Below, in pieces: positions 30,501-44,217 of a DNA stretch of 64,000 nt. The stretch covers positions 1,138,501 through 1,202,500 of the forward strand of contig BSDZ01000027.1 in the NCBI GenBank assembly GCA_030268105.1, read 5' to 3'. Both the position numbers and the translations under genes were made by a program. A model generated the notes under the pieces. It saw only the letters and a program-made list of their open reading frames with translations. It was not told the origin of the DNA and did not search any database. Position 1 is the first letter of the stretch, and each line of letters starts with the position of its first letter. The stretch comes from Volvox africanus. Its lineage: Eukaryota; Chlorophyta; Chlorophyceae; Chlamydomonadales; Volvocaceae.

Positions 30501-33500
30501 CGACACCGCCAGCGCCGGCCGCGGCGGTCGGTGCAGGGATCAGACTAGGGCCAGGGGCGGGGGCTGATGTTGATGGCACAGGTGCTGCGGGCGATGTGAA
30601 AGAGGTCGGCTGTTGAGACTGCGCCTGGAGCTGCACCAACCGCAGCATGAGGGCGCAGACCTACGTGGCGGTCAACGGCATGTGAGTGCATGGTATGGTT
30701 AGCTAAGCCCAGGCAACGGTGGGGGATAGACTTGCATAGACACACGTGGGTCCCTAAAGAAGTCAGGGACGGACAAGAACTGGTAGGAGATAAGGTGCTG
30801 AACCACCACTTTGTAGGTGGTTCTAAGAGTTAACAATAACGCAGCGTCTACTATATACACAGTAAGATACATAGACGATATCGCAGCAGTGCCACAGACC
30901 GACATGCGGGGCCAGGGTTGTTGCACGCGCGCGCCTCCGATCCCAGCATCACGACTGGTCGCATGCCCAAGGCGATACTGGGGTTATGTCGAATGGTGAA
31001 ATCGATTAGGCGAACCGAGATCCATGCCCCCTAAATAAGAAAGCATCCTCTGTCCTCCCGGACTCAGAGATGTGGCTTCAGGTATCATGCAATGTAGGAT
31101 ACTGTACCTGCGCGCGACAGTGCATGGCCCATTGCAGCTTGAGCAACAGCTTCAGACAAGACGTCGCCAACTCCACAGGGGGCAACGCCACGAGCGTGCT
31201 GGAGTCTGCTAACTCCTCTTCGTAGTCGTCCTCCCCAAAACTGCCGGGCAGAGGGCCCCAAGCTGCGACGACTGGAGAACCGAAGGCCGCCCTCATCTGC
31301 CCTTCCTCCCGAGGTCCCGTCTTGCTGTCCCTTGTTGTGCGCCTCGCTGCCGCGTCCTTGGCTGCACCGCTGCCGCGTAAAGCCAGCAAGGCGTCGAGCA
31401 GGAAGGGTTGCAGCGACGCCAGCAGCGTGTGCTGCAGCTGAGTGAGGTCCAGCTGTGAGTCCGGGAAAAACGGGTTGAATGTGAGGGGAAGTGGAAGGAA
31501 GCAAAGGCGCGAAGAAATCACAGACGAGAGTGCACAAGTGACGAAGCCAAAGCTTCACAGGACGGGAGTTGGGGCCAAGTTACAAAAGATACAAAAGTAC
31601 ACATGATGAGTCGCGCCGGTTATGTATGCGCTTTGCTTTTGAGACATGCTGCAGAGCTGTGACCCTAAACACGGCATCCGTCAGTCCCGTCTGCCCGTAA
31701 AGGTGGCAACAATGCCTACATACATACAAAATGGTGACTTTCTTAGCCCTTTTTCCCACCTGCTAAATTCTGGTTGGGCTGACACTTCTCAATCAACCCT
31801 AAGTACCCAACCCAACTCAAGCTTTGCCTTAACCCCACACCCCCAACCGATACGGCGTCTCTGTCCTAGCCATGCCCTTCGTCCGTGACCCTTGGCGCGT
31901 AACTTTTTTAACTCCATCATGCGCACACTGCACTGCTGACCCCCCAGACCAGACCAGAGAAGATTAGGCCAGACTCCTACCAGCAATGCCAGCTCATCGA
32001 GGTCCTGCAGCCCCTGGCTGGGGTCCGCAGATGCGTACCCAGGGTCGTTGTGCCGCCCCGACGGCTGCTCCTTCGCAAGGCCGCCTGTCAGCTGCAAGCT
32101 GGTATCGGTAGAGACATCCACCGCTGTAGCTTGCGCCGCCTTGACCACCTCCGCGGCATCGTGGACCGACAGAAGGCCGCTCGCGATGAAGGCGTCCTAC
32201 ACAGCAGGTAAGACGAGCTCATATCATATCAGTATCACAGGTCGGGGTGTGCAAGGCTGGGTTACCCGTCTTGCCCCTGCCCTCCATCAGACCCCGGCTG
32301 CATACGAAAAGGTGTGGGTGCATTACCGTAACGCAGAATGTCTCCCCGGCATGGCTTGGAGTTAAAGAGTTGATTGCAGTGCATCCTCCCCGTCGCTTCC
32401 CCGCACTTGACGGCCCGGGTCTCCTTCTCCTCCTCCTTTTCCTTCTTCTTCTCCTTCTCCGGTAGCTCGTAAAGCGTTCTCGTATCATTGGTTTAGAGAC
32501 AATGCCGTCGCGGCCGCTTCTCGCCGCCATCTCATCGCACTTTGTAAAAAAGCTCCTGAGCCCTTCAAGCCAAGCCCCAAGCCCAAGCCCTAAGAGCTCC
32601 GAATTGGGGGCCCTAGAAGAATCCATTTCTTTCTCGTTTCTATTGCACGTTTGCTCCTTGACCGCCAAAGGGTTGGGCGGACAGGATCAATGATTGAAGC
32701 TACCCAAACCGTTTCTTCTTCCACTATCCCCAGTTGTTTTTACCTGCAACGATGGCAGCACGGTCTCGGGGCTCCAGTCCGAGGTGTCCGGCAACAGCGT
32801 TGCATCCGGAACGCTCTCCGCAAGCCGCGCAGCTGCCGCGTCGACCCTCGTGCCATCGTATGAGCCCTGCCACCTCAACAGCATGCGCACGCAGCTGTCC
32901 ACCGTCGAGTGTTCCGAGATCTGCGGCCGTGGCGGCGGGGGCAGCAGCAGTGTTGGGGATTATTATAGGTGAGCAGAAGCAAGGACCTAAGCGCATATCG
33001 ATACACGCGAGGTGTACCGCGACACGGATGGAAGAAGAGCCAGAAACGCATGAAAGAGCGCAAGATGCACACGCACGCACGTTCAGAACCAGTCCCCATT
33101 GCTTCGTAACGCGCATGTGCGGTGGGGACTGCTTGCCTTCCGGCCTATCAGCCGAACCGTTGGACGGAGTGAGCAAATGAACAGCCGGAAGAAGTCAGGG
33201 AACAAACAGTGAAGAGCCAAAGGTCGGGCCACCAGTGCTACTTACCACATCAGGAGGTATCTGGTGACGTCGAAAAAAACAACGTCAAGCGAGGGCCAAG
33301 CTAAGCAACCTTTCCGATACGATCATGGCCAAACCGAAATAGCCAATATCTTAAGCACCTAGAAGGGCGTCCAGTCAGGCAGACCTTAGCTGCACTTTTC
33401 TTTAGAACCCAGGCCGCACACGTTCCCTCCTTTCCACAACAGAGGAGGCCATCTGTGGTACTCCCACGGCCTAGTCCGTTCAGGTCGCGCCTCCGCTACA

Positions 33501-36500
33501 CCACACCACCAAACTGGGCACTTTACCTGCTGAACCGCGTCCCTCAGCGCCACGGCGCCTCCACTGCATGCTGCTGCAAGACGCAGCTCCTCCAGCACCC
33601 GCGCCACTGCCGCGCCGCAGTGCGCAACCAACTGAGAGCGGATACCGGCGTGGCTGAGCTGCAACAGCGGCGGCACGGAGCCGGCGGGTAGGAGCGGCGT
33701 GATATTGACTCGCGCGGGCAGCAGGTCCAGAATTCGCGTGCACACCTGCGGATAGGTAGCACGGAAGTAATTGCAAAGTAGAATTAGGAGCAACAAGGGT
33801 AAGCAATATGAGGTCAACTGCAGCAGCGGGTGGATCTCTTGTAGGTAGGCGGTAAAAAGTGGGCACCATCCTTGCAAAGCATGGGCCTTTTGCCCATCCA
33901 GGGCGAAAGGCCCAAAGGAGGCGCACCATCCGCCATTCCCATTCCCAAAGGAATGCGAATGGGAACGGCGGAAAGACGACAGAGGATTTCTTTTGAGAAT
34001 TCGAGAAGCCCAGTCGTGGACGGCGTCCGCGGCGCCCGTAGTCGGGGGTTTGAACTTTCCCCCATTGCTTGCCCTGCTTCTGCGTCGCCTGCATGCGAAA
34101 AGGGTCAAAACTGGACTAGGAAACTTTGCCCTCAAAATCAAAAGGTCCTCGTCTTTCCTGCATCCGCATCCTCGCCGGTATATCCCCACACATCCGTGCC
34201 CCATTGCAGATTCGGACAGTGTACCTTTTGCAGCAGGGAAACGTGCACCGCTGAGTGCAGCCCCAGCAGCCGTCGCGGCAGCGCCACAAGCTCCAGCATC
34301 ACGCCACAGGCGTCCTGCACCTCCATCTTCTGACATGCAATTACCTGTGCACAGCCGTGGATGCAGCGTGTTCGGGCGCGTTAGGAGAACATTCGGAACC
34401 GGTCACAGAAATCCTGTGGGCAGAATGAGCTTTCCTGTTTACAAATTTAAATGAAGAAGCAAACAACGGTATTGCAGAAAACCCGCCCAGATGCAATACA
34501 ATAATGAATGAAGATAATGTAAGGGTTGAAAATTCGAATTAATTCGAATGGAATATGACAGGACTCGTTCGTACTTAACAACTCTATAAAGTCGAGCTCG
34601 GACGAAGATATGCTTTGTATAACGTACATCGATTATGTCATATTTCAGAAGACTTCAGCTCAGTATAGCTCAAACCAGAATCCAGCCTGTACGTTAGATA
34701 GGATATAAACCTGTCTGACGGGCGAGCCTGTCCGCCCGCCTTGGTCTGACGGCCACGGGCACGATCCGCACATTGTGCATTCGCTGCCCGACTGCTTTCA
34801 AATTCCATCAGGACGGCCCATCATTATCCGCACCTGCGATAGAAGCACCCTCTGGCCCATGCGAAGGCAGGACGCTCTAGCAGCGGCCAAAATGCCGCAT
34901 CGCCCGCTGACGCCCCCCGGGCCTTCTCGGTGATTGGCCTTGCTTGATACCGCTACATTAGCCGAGTCCGGCATCCCTGCCCCTGCAGTGACGTGACCAC
35001 TCGCGGCCGATTGCCGGCCGTCTTGCGGCAAGGAGGCGGTAGCACCCTCTGCACTGCGCTCCTCCGACGCGTTGCGTTGCCGCGCACCACTGAACGGTGT
35101 CACCACCAAGTCCTCGAACCCGCCACCCTGCTCAGCAAGCGCATTTGCGCAAGCGAAGGCCAGCAGCACTGCGCGGCGCCAATCGCTTAACTGTTGCCAC
35201 ACCGCCGCTGCATGCGTGGCTGCGGCCGTTGCCCGCAAGAGCTGCCAGTTGACACGTGGAGGTCTCAGGCTGCCGGCGCCGCTGCCCCCGCCGCGCAGCA
35301 TGCCGCCCTGCGCATATGGATTTCCGAACTGTGCATGCCCCACTGATGTGTGGTGGTATTGGTGCTGTTGTTGTTGACCTTGCCCCTGCTGCTGTTCGCC
35401 TGCGCTGGAAGCGTGATGAAGCCGTTCTCGTCTATCGTCGCGGCTCTGCTGGCGGTGTTGGTGAAGCTGTTGGCGATTGGGGTGCTGCTGTAGCTTAAGG
35501 TCTTGGAGATGCACGCTACACGCGTGTGCCATGAGCAGCAGCCCTGCGGCGTAAGAAGGTCTTAGGTACACGGTAGCCGCGGACTGGCCTAGTGGCAGTT
35601 GCTGCGTGCTGGCGTCTCGCCACAGGCAGGTTACGTCAAAAGCGCAGTGGTGCAGCTGTAGCCGCATAGAACCTGGAGGCTGTGGCTGCGACTGATGGCG
35701 CGTGGAGCGCGGGCTGCTGGGCGGTGAGTGGGAGGCCACGACCGAGTTGGAGGCCGCAAAAGAAATGGAGGGTTCGGTGGGGGTTCCTCCGAAGGTGCCT
35801 GCGCGGCTAACGTTGCCAGACGGCCCCGAGGCAAGGTTCTGTACCGCGGACCTCCCTGCGGTCACCTGCGAGAGTGACAGCACGCCGCCGACACCACCAC
35901 CACCACCACCGCGGGTTGAGGATGGCCGTTGCGGTTGGCTGTGCGGCTGTGGTCGCGGCTGCCAGACGACAGGGATAGGAAAACCTATCACCACAGACGC
36001 AGCGGCGGGGGGTTGGCGAGACGCAGCGGTCCCGCTAACGGTGGCGGTTCCGCCGCCTCGGTGCGATGTCGCGCTGTCCATCCTATTGATGGGTGCTGCA
36101 CCGACACCGAAACCGACACCAACACCGACGCCAGCGCTGGCGTGGATGCTATTCGTGGGGGCTTGTTGGTTTGAAAGGGGGTTGCCGAAGGCCGGTGAAC
36201 CGAAGGACTGTGAGCCGAACATGCTGGCGCTACGAGTCTTAAGGCTGCGCATACGGACGGTGCTGCTGAGGCGCCGGATCACTTGCCGAGACAGCACGCC
36301 GGCCCCAGGGCTCCGAGGGCTGGTGGGACTCATGGGATGGGACAGCACGTCGGCGGCCGCGGCCGCGGCCCGGCCGGCACTGTGGGCGCTGAATGTGACG
36401 AAGGCCATTGCATGACAGGCTAATAGCAGCAGCTGTAAACATACCCGAAACATGTCCCTGAGGCCCGAAGACGGTGACGGCAAGGGAGATCCGCCGCTGG

Positions 36501-39500
36501 CGTCGCCATCAGGATGCAGTGAGGCAGGTTCCTCGAGAACCTCTGCTTCCTCGCGGACGCCGGCATTCTCCTGACCGTCCGGAAGCCCTTGCCTTCCACA
36601 CGATTGCTGCTTCTCCGGTACCGGGACGTCGGACCTGTGCGCCTTGACCGCCACCGATGCCACGGCATCGTTTGTTGCTCTCTTATCTGAAGCAGCAGCC
36701 TTCCCCCCGGCCAAATCGAGGGACGCCTGGCAGTCGGCAGTCGGGCTTCGGGACTCCAGGGTCACTGGATGCTCCTGCACCTGCTGGAGGGCGTTCTGCC
36801 ATTTTGGTGATATCTCGCAATACCCAAGCCGCCCCACATCGGGCGCCACACCAGCACCAGCACCAGCACCGGTACCCACACCCGCAGCGCCGCCAACGCT
36901 TGATGTTACGTGCTCCGCAAAGGGCCCATCGAGGATACTCGCCATGGTCGTCTGCCATTCGAGGGCTAGAGCTGCGGCGCTGGGAGCGCTCCCCTTGGGA
37001 GATCCTGCCCCTCCCGCCAATGCTGCTGCCGTTGCTATTGCCCCCTTTCCTTCATCACAGTCACAGTCACTCACGCCAGTAAGGGACGACCCGGTGCAAG
37101 CTATGGCCACTCGCCCCGTGAAGTGGGCGTAGGCCCGCAGCAGCCTCGCTGCAGCGTCTATCTGATGCAGGTGGACCAGCGCCTGCGGACACGGCCAGTG
37201 TACACAGGTGGTGGGAAAGGTCCCGTCCGCCGCTCCGCTCTGCCCCAGGCCCAAGTTCAGGCTCGGGCTAGTACTTGCACCACTGCAAGTCCTACTTAAG
37301 TGCTGCGCTAACATTCGCGCTACTACACTCTTGACCTACGAAAACACACGACGACGTTCGCTTTTCTGCTGCATTAGCATATAGCACCACCATAACCAAA
37401 GCAGCGACACTAATGTGCCACATAATGTGACTCGTAAGTCTCATCAGCTGTTTATCACCGACGAAATATATTACCAAAACGTCCTCTGCATACGCTCTTA
37501 TATGCAGAAGTTTAGGCTTCCTCATTGCATCTTATGCGAGAGACGAAGTTCTCGCATTCCCTCCCGTCTCCAGAGAGGCCCACCTCCACAATTTTTCAGT
37601 ACCCGTGTGCCGTGTTTAACCAAATTCCCTCTTTGAAGTTCGACTCAATTACACAGCCGGTGCACTCCTCCACCCAACAGTTCCCAACGCCACGCAGCGC
37701 CAGACACTCACCAGAAACGCTGGCAGGAAGCCGTACACATTGGCGCGTGGATAGTGTTGCAGCGACTCTGCGATGCTTCCACGCAACACCAACACGTTTC
37801 CCTGCTGTAATGCCAGAAGGGGCCCGGCCGCGGTGCACAGCAGTTCTTCTGCCGGAACAGCCGAGCCGCCTGTCGCTGCTGGGCCCCAGCTTGCGACGAC
37901 ATCGTTGTAGGCATTCCGGGCCCCGCCTGGGCCACTGGCACTGTCTCCAGCCTCCGCTGCGCCCATTAGCGCCGCATCCCAAGCCGATGAACTCGCCGCC
38001 TCATTCATGGAAGGATCCAGAAGGTTTGCTGTGCTGCATACGGGCGATGGAAACGCACCAACCCAGCCGCCTCCTGGTGTCGCCCCGCGGTCCAACTTGA
38101 TCATCCCAGGGTTCGTCGAAGATGCAGTCAGGGACGGCGGCCCAGCTTTGAAACTGGGCACCGTGATCAAGGGGTTGATGTACGCAGTTGCGCCAACGGC
38201 GGTGGTAACAGCAGCGCCCAGAGGAGGCAGCGTGAGGATGGTGCGCCACCGCAGCGGCCAAACCGCCGGCACGGGGGCATCAGGGAGGGTAGACCTCGAG
38301 GCCAACGGTGCCGGACCGGTGGCGGTGGAGGAGCCGCCAGTGCTGACTCGCTGGAGTCCAAGCATATAGTGGGTGGAGACGGCGCTGTTGCCGAAGGACG
38401 GGGCCGTGTCCATAATAAGCCCGTCGATCTGCATCTGCAGGCCATCGGAACGCAGCGCGGGGACCAAGTCGCGGTCTGGCGACTCGTCGGATCTCCTCGA
38501 TGGCTTCACCTGCGTGGAGGGGGGCAATCCACCAGCACCGACACTGCTGAACGCTCCGTTGAATCCTCTTCTGTACTGTGCTGCAGGTGTTGCAGGCTCG
38601 TCAGAGAAGCACACGCGCACCAGCGCCACGGAAGTACCGTTACAGACCGCCATCATCATCTCCCCAGCCGCAACCGTTGCAACCGTTGATGGTATGATTG
38701 GCGACGTGGCCTTCATTGAACTCTGAACCACCGCAAAGGCCAGGGAGAAGCACGGCTTTGAGCGTCGGCCTGCAGGTGTAAATGGATCTCCGTTGAGGCC
38801 GATGCTACCGTTACCGATGCCGCTGTTGTTACCATCCCCGGATCGCAGCACGCGGCCCAACACCAACGACTCGTACAAAACGTTCGATGCAGCCGCCGGC
38901 AGCTGTGCAGCCATGCCAATGATTGGAGCGAGTTGCAACAACGTAGACTCCCCATACTTAATGGCCTGGTCCGAAGGGACGTCGCGGAGAGGAGACATCG
39001 GCCAAGATTGAATTCAGTTAAAAGGAAGGCTGCCAAGAATTTACATTTACGATAAAACTGAAAAGAACACTGCTGTTGCCGATCATGACGAACTCCCCCC
39101 CAGGACACCATTCAATCCAATCCATACACCACCGTTCCCCAAAGCGCAGCTCGTTTCATGAAACATGGCGCCATCAGCAGCGCGCGCGGAGATACTGGAT
39201 ATAGAATTGTTGGCCTTAGGGCTTACTGGACTTACCCCGGACAACAGCGTTGCCCCTCTTTGACTGCCCCTGGCATCCAGTAGCTGCAGTTGACCTTCAT
39301 TATCGATGACGGCCAGCAGCGAGGTGTTCGGAACCCACGCCATGGAAGAGGCACAGGTCTCGGCAGGCAAACTTGGCGCGATATCTACAGCCGCGGAAAC
39401 CCGGGTGGAGTGACAGGAGGAGATACATTGACGCTGGCGCTGATGTCCTACATTTGTGAACAACAATAAGAATTTGATACGAAATGGCGTTACATTTCAC

Positions 39501-41751
39501 CAAGAAAGGCGATGGTTCGCAACAGCCGCATGTCCCAGGCCGGTCAGAGGCAAACCACATGCATATGCGGAACACGCCCTGCCTGCCTCCTGCATCGCGA
39601 AGCAGAATAATTCCCCTGATAATGGCAGACTTACAGCCCTATCAGCAGCGGTGATTTTGGGTGCAAATGGCACGGTCCCACACTGCCCTGGCACCGTGCC
39701 CACAGCGTTCACTGCCCCGCGTTCCCCGATCCCATCCGCACCGGTTGGCATTAGCCCCTCGGATTCTGGCGTCAGCCGCCTGTGCCAAAGAACCTCCAGA
39801 CTGCTGCCGTCCAATCCAGCCACACAACTGCGTCCGTCACTGTCCCTGAGATAAATCGCCAGGGCGCTGCCTGAGGGCAGCATGAGCGCCGAATCAGGCA
39901 TGAGCATGAGCTTTACGGCCATGGCTGCAGGCCTGGAAAGGTGTTCGACGTCCCGCCCAAAGATTCCAATCGCGTGCAAGGAATGGAATCGAAATGGCAA
40001 AAGTGGATGCCCAGCTGCGCGGAGCCATTCCCTTCAGTTGTCAGTTGACCCTCATTCTATATTGCATTATTATCTATTATCTGTGGCGCTGTTAAGGTCG
40101 CAGGCAACTTGGAATTACACCCCAGGATTAAGCAGCACCCGATGATTCCAGATCCGCGAAGGCGCTGGCAGCACTGGCGCCCAAGCAAAGATATCATGCA
40201 GCATAGTACTCGCACTCACCCTGCGGGTGCCAAGACATATGAACGGCTGTCAGAGTGGGCAGCGGCCCCTGGCTGGGAGGCACGCTCAGCGCCCCCTGGC
40301 CGCTCTGCTGCAACGCGGGACCAACATACTTGAACTCTTCTGTTACAAGCAGCACGAGCCAGTGCCATGTCGGAGTTTGCTTCGTGGCTTTGTTTTGCCA
40401 CTCATCTGTGGAGCCGATGGTCCCATTCGGCCGCTTAGGTGCCTCGGCCGATGAACTCTTAGCCTCCACCGCGTCGCACCGAGCAATTGCCAAAACTATC
40501 TTGCCTGCGAAGTGCCGAATTGATGCGCATCGGGATACTACCAACGCCTGAGAACTGAGCTGTGGCTTCTACCCGGAAAGCTGGGAGCATCACTCCATTG
40601 CTCCGGCATCGCTTCATCGTGGCGCTGGAGAACCGGGTACTCTTCACAATAAATCCACGTCATTGCTCGTTCCTCCCTTTCCGATACTGGTTTACCACGA
40701 CTCCCTTTACCACGACTCCCTTTACCACGACTCCCTTTAATGTGCGGATGGCTCAAGCATTTCTTTCCAAGCTTCTCCGAGCTGCTACTCTGAGGCTACT
40801 CACCCGCACCTCCTTTTCAAGGCTATAATGGAAGCACGGATTCTTCCTATGCATGCTGGAGCCAACATCATCCCCAACACCACGGACTTCATGAAAGGCC
40901 TTTCATGACGCAATCCCGACCAGGGCAGAACAGAATACAGAACCAACCCTGCAGACTGCACCCACCGGGACAGGCGCTTCGCCAATAAGCATGCCCGATG
41001 AGACGCGTGCATGAGGAGGCAGCCCCAAGCGGGGGCTCCACTACAATCTGACACGAGGTGGTGCTCGGTGCCAGAACTGAGCCATCCCCGGGGGACTCCC
41101 CTCTCTCAAAAGTGGGGGGCAACCCCATGCCAAGCAGGTCATCGTAGGGCAGCCCACAGGGCGCATGCATGGCTGGCGGCTGGTGGTGTGTACCTGGGAG
41201 GCCGTAAAGGGATTGAGGCATGCACCGACACAACCACGCTCCACTAAGATGATAAAAATTCCCAACATGGAGGGACGAATCTTCCATGGCTATGAAAGCG
41301 ACTGTCCCTTAGCCCTCGGATCAAATTGTGCATCTGGATGGGGGATTCTGGAGCTTTCCGGTCCACGGGAGCGCACCTCTGAGGGGCTCCAGGCGCACGG
41401 ACCCCGGCCGGCCATCCTCATCTGCAGCGAGCACCCAGGCCGATGGCTTGACGACCCCTTTCACTAGCACGAATGCTGCGCCACTCGAGTCAAGGTCGAC
41501 TGCATAACGACTCTGCCGAGTGCAGGCGAACAGTCCGCAAGTAGACGACCACGAAAATCCGCGTCTCTGTTGCTCCCGAAACTCCTGCAACAATCCGAAG
41601 CATTTTAGGCATGGCCCCGGGGCAATATGCGCCACTGCTGTGAAGAGTCCACCTTCAGAGTCAAGGTGCCATCCTCTTGGAGGAAGAATTGTCCAGACTG
41701 CGAACTTGATGCAGCTGGCAGCTGGAATACAGATAGAACATCCAGCTGCAT
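24567..41751 (-). CDS. Giant multi-exon protein of unknown function, low-complexity C-terminal half
   Basis: A phase-consistent minus-strand chain runs 40220-40547, 39635-40014, 39236-39439, 37712-38965, 34834-37335, 34225-34326, 33527-33745, 32744-32920, 31981-32196, 31108-31452, 29980-30660 and 24567-29657. This alone gives 3,832 residues. Tentative 5' exons are 41653-41751 (ATG at 41751), 41377-41584 and one starting at about 41201; the link to 40547 is unresolved. The first part has short beta-type segments with Trp and Asp (for example SMAWVPNTSLLAVIDNEGQL) that look like beta-propeller blades. The middle exons (34.3-30 kb) are leucine-rich and helical, as in an alpha-solenoid. The last exon is mostly Ala/Gly/Ser/Thr/Pro low complexity with a few ordered islands. 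A propeller plus solenoid layout is typical of trafficking, tethering or nucleoporin-like scaffolds, but I cannot name a family. It might be two genes, although every intron between them fits phase 0. Confidence 0.75.
40687..40739. repeat. 15-bp tandem repeat, three copies
   Basis: Three copies of a unit reading TTACCACGACTCCCT on the plus strand, upstream of an exon of the giant gene. On the minus strand it would encode K-G-S-R-G, and each unit contains GTAAAG, a usable splice-donor sequence. Whether it is exon or intron is undecided. Confidence 0.85.
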
Positions 41752-42216
41752 CACCACTGCGTCAACGTGATATCTGTTCTGCCATTCTGCAAGCTTTCCA
41801 GCGTCAACATAAGTCCAACTTCCCACAGACGCATTCAAGTAAATGCATCCAGTTCTTTGGAAAATTCAGAAACAAGCGATAATTGCTTCGGAGTGCCAGC
41901 ACGAACAGCCAGAAAGGTTTCAAGCCAGCATGAAGTAAGGCCGTAATTAAAATCTCATTTGGTAAATTAATTGCAGCTATGCAGAAGCTGTTAGAATGTT
42001 GGGGTTTGTTGGACCTCCGTATGGACGTTATGGTCAACCTCTCGAGTTCGGATAACAACTTGCCATACTTCTGCTGCGGAAACTGTGCAAACACGTATCC
42101 AGTATAAATACATTCTATTATCGAAAATTAGAAGCCACCCTGCCACGGGCGCTCTGTCCAACTCTTGCCCGAATCCGAGATAAGTACGAAACCCCGGTCC
42201 CGATGACCACACTTGT

Positions 42217-44217
42217 CTACCAGGCCACGAAAGCTACCGCAGTTGCAATTGCAACAATTGTAAGAGGCGACGTCGCGAGCCCCCAAAGAAGGGCCCCCCG
42301 CCGTAACTGTTCGGCGAGCACTTGGACCTGTCGGGTTTTGGACACCAGAAATCCTCAAGGCTTAAGATAGATGCAACACCGAATCCGTGACCCTACATGC
42401 CATAGAAATTTATCAATCTCCGCAAAATTTTTCGTAAGGATTGCCTGCTGAGTTCTGGCAGGCCCTTGATTTGACAAGTGCGTATCGCTGCTTCGACAAG
42501 CACAAGCCACAACGCTGTATCCGTTTGGCGCCGTTGATTCCGCTATGCATTGACGCGCCCAGTCACGGCGACGCTAACCGTCTATTCGATACTACCCTAA
42601 GAATAGTTGCAAATGAACGCATGCGTGGAATAGGCAACCCTACTCAGCCTAGTGCTCACCTTCCCCTTCAAGCTCTCCAGCGCTCCGTCATTTTCGATAA
42701 GGATGTCGGCTAGGCGCCGCTTCTCGTCCAGCGGCATCTGGGCTGCTATCCGTGCTTGGGCGCGTTCCTTGCTGCCACCGTCCCGCTGCAGCAACCGAGC
42801 CAACTGCGCCAGCCCGCACCAGCCAAACGCGTGGAAAGAATGTCAAGCATGTTTTTACGTAACAAAACATAACTTAACTCCATGTGCGCAAAATCGCCTG
42901 CGGTAGCTCCCTGGCATACGGTAGCTCCCTACCTGGCTGCATGCATTTGTATGTTGATAGATAGCTTCAAGGTACCGCATCAAGGTGGGCAATCACAATT
43001 CAACTAGTGTCAAGAGATGAGATGAAATCAGGTGAGATCAGATCAGATTTGGCAACAAGAGCCGACAGACATTTTTATTGAAGCCATCAGCAACTAGCTA
43101 ACACCGTTATCCACTATATACATGCCTCAACCCCGCGCCTGCAACACAGGTCAATCACATCACCGATAAATCGCTGATATAGACCTGCTGCTCGTCGCTG
43201 CACGTGACGAGGATGTTCGGGTGCATCAGCTTGTACATCTTCGTCTCAAAGAGCAGCGGCATATCCACGACCTGTGGGAAGCGGTAAACGTGTACGTAAC
43301 ACCAAATAAGCTGCTGCAACCGTTGGGAAGCTGAGGTCGCTGGAATAAAGGATGTGCGTGATCTCCTCCAAGATTGCCCATACATCTGTTTAGCAAACGA
43401 GAGAACAGATGAAAAAACAGATACGAAAGGGCGCGACGAGCCCAGTCTTGCGTTCTACAATCGGGATCTGCCGCCCTTCTGCATGCCTCACCAGGACGCT
43501 TACCACGAGCAGCTTGCATGCCAGCCAATTGAACAAGACACCACGAGCCAAGGCGAACGCCACCGGCAGGTGTGTAGCCGCATTTAGGCGGCGTCGAGCG
43601 ACAGGGTCACTGAACACCATATGTCCTAGACGCTCGCGATCCAGTTCACCTGCACTGGTCCCGGAGCAGTCTTATCAGTTAGTGCCATTTCCCAGACGCA
43701 GGCAGCAGGTTTGGTGTTTTATTGTGCTCACGTTGATGGCATGGTGCAGTACGCCCTCGCATCAGGCCTACATTGAAATAAGGCGCTATCAGGGGCAGAT
43801 ATCTAATGTTGTGTAAAATGGAAGCAGCATGGGGCGCTTCAAGCGGCGGATCTGTCGCCTTGGCTTAGGCGGTTAAGCCGGGTGTGTGGATTGGGCCAGC
43901 GTGTCGTGCTTCGCCAAATATGTTCAGAGGGACTAGGGTAGACGCTCGCAATTTTACACACCATCAGAATCCAAAATCTGTGTGCCAAAAGCTGTGACGA
44001 CCCGGCGCCATGCCCACTTGCCCTGACCATGGAAGACATGCCATGTCAGCCACACAACGGCGGAACCATAGACTGTCCAACTTGCACCGCTTGCCTTCCG
44101 GGTTGCATCGCGTGCCAACTTATCGCAATCTATCACTGTCACGCGATGCATTTCCAGTTCTCGCGAGACGGTGCTCTTCCCAGTGGCGATACCACCAGAA
44201 AGCCCCACCAAACGCAT
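42217..44217 (-). CDS. COAE: Dephospho-CoA kinase, 223 aa
   Basis: This enzyme phosphorylates the 3'-OH of dephospho-CoA with ATP, the last step of CoA synthesis. Six minus-strand exons: 44095-44217, 43962-44022, 43504-43649, 43271-43357 equivalent ending at 43185 (exon 43185-43271), 42660-42803 and 42217-42327. The P-loop GGIATGKS is at residues 8-15, followed by VIDCDKLARD, RRRLNAATH, VVDMPLLFET (Walker-B-like) and the C-terminal QMPLDEKRRLAD, all signatures of the CoaE family. Length matches eukaryotic homologues. The last exon adds a hydrophobic tail (SPLTIVAIATAVAFVAW), a likely single membrane anchor also seen in plant-type enzymes. I start at ATG 44217, because the next upstream in-frame codon is GTG. 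Intron 1 is GC-AG, 72 nt, in frame and without stops, so a 247-residue form is possible. No regulatory element was recognised. Confidence 0.95.

Noticed and set aside
32219..32668. Minus-strand open frame considered as an extra exon of the giant gene
   Set aside because: Exons 32744-32920 and 31981-32196 already join in phase 0; the frame contains a poly-Arg/Lys run from a TTC/CTC tract and no convincing splice sites.
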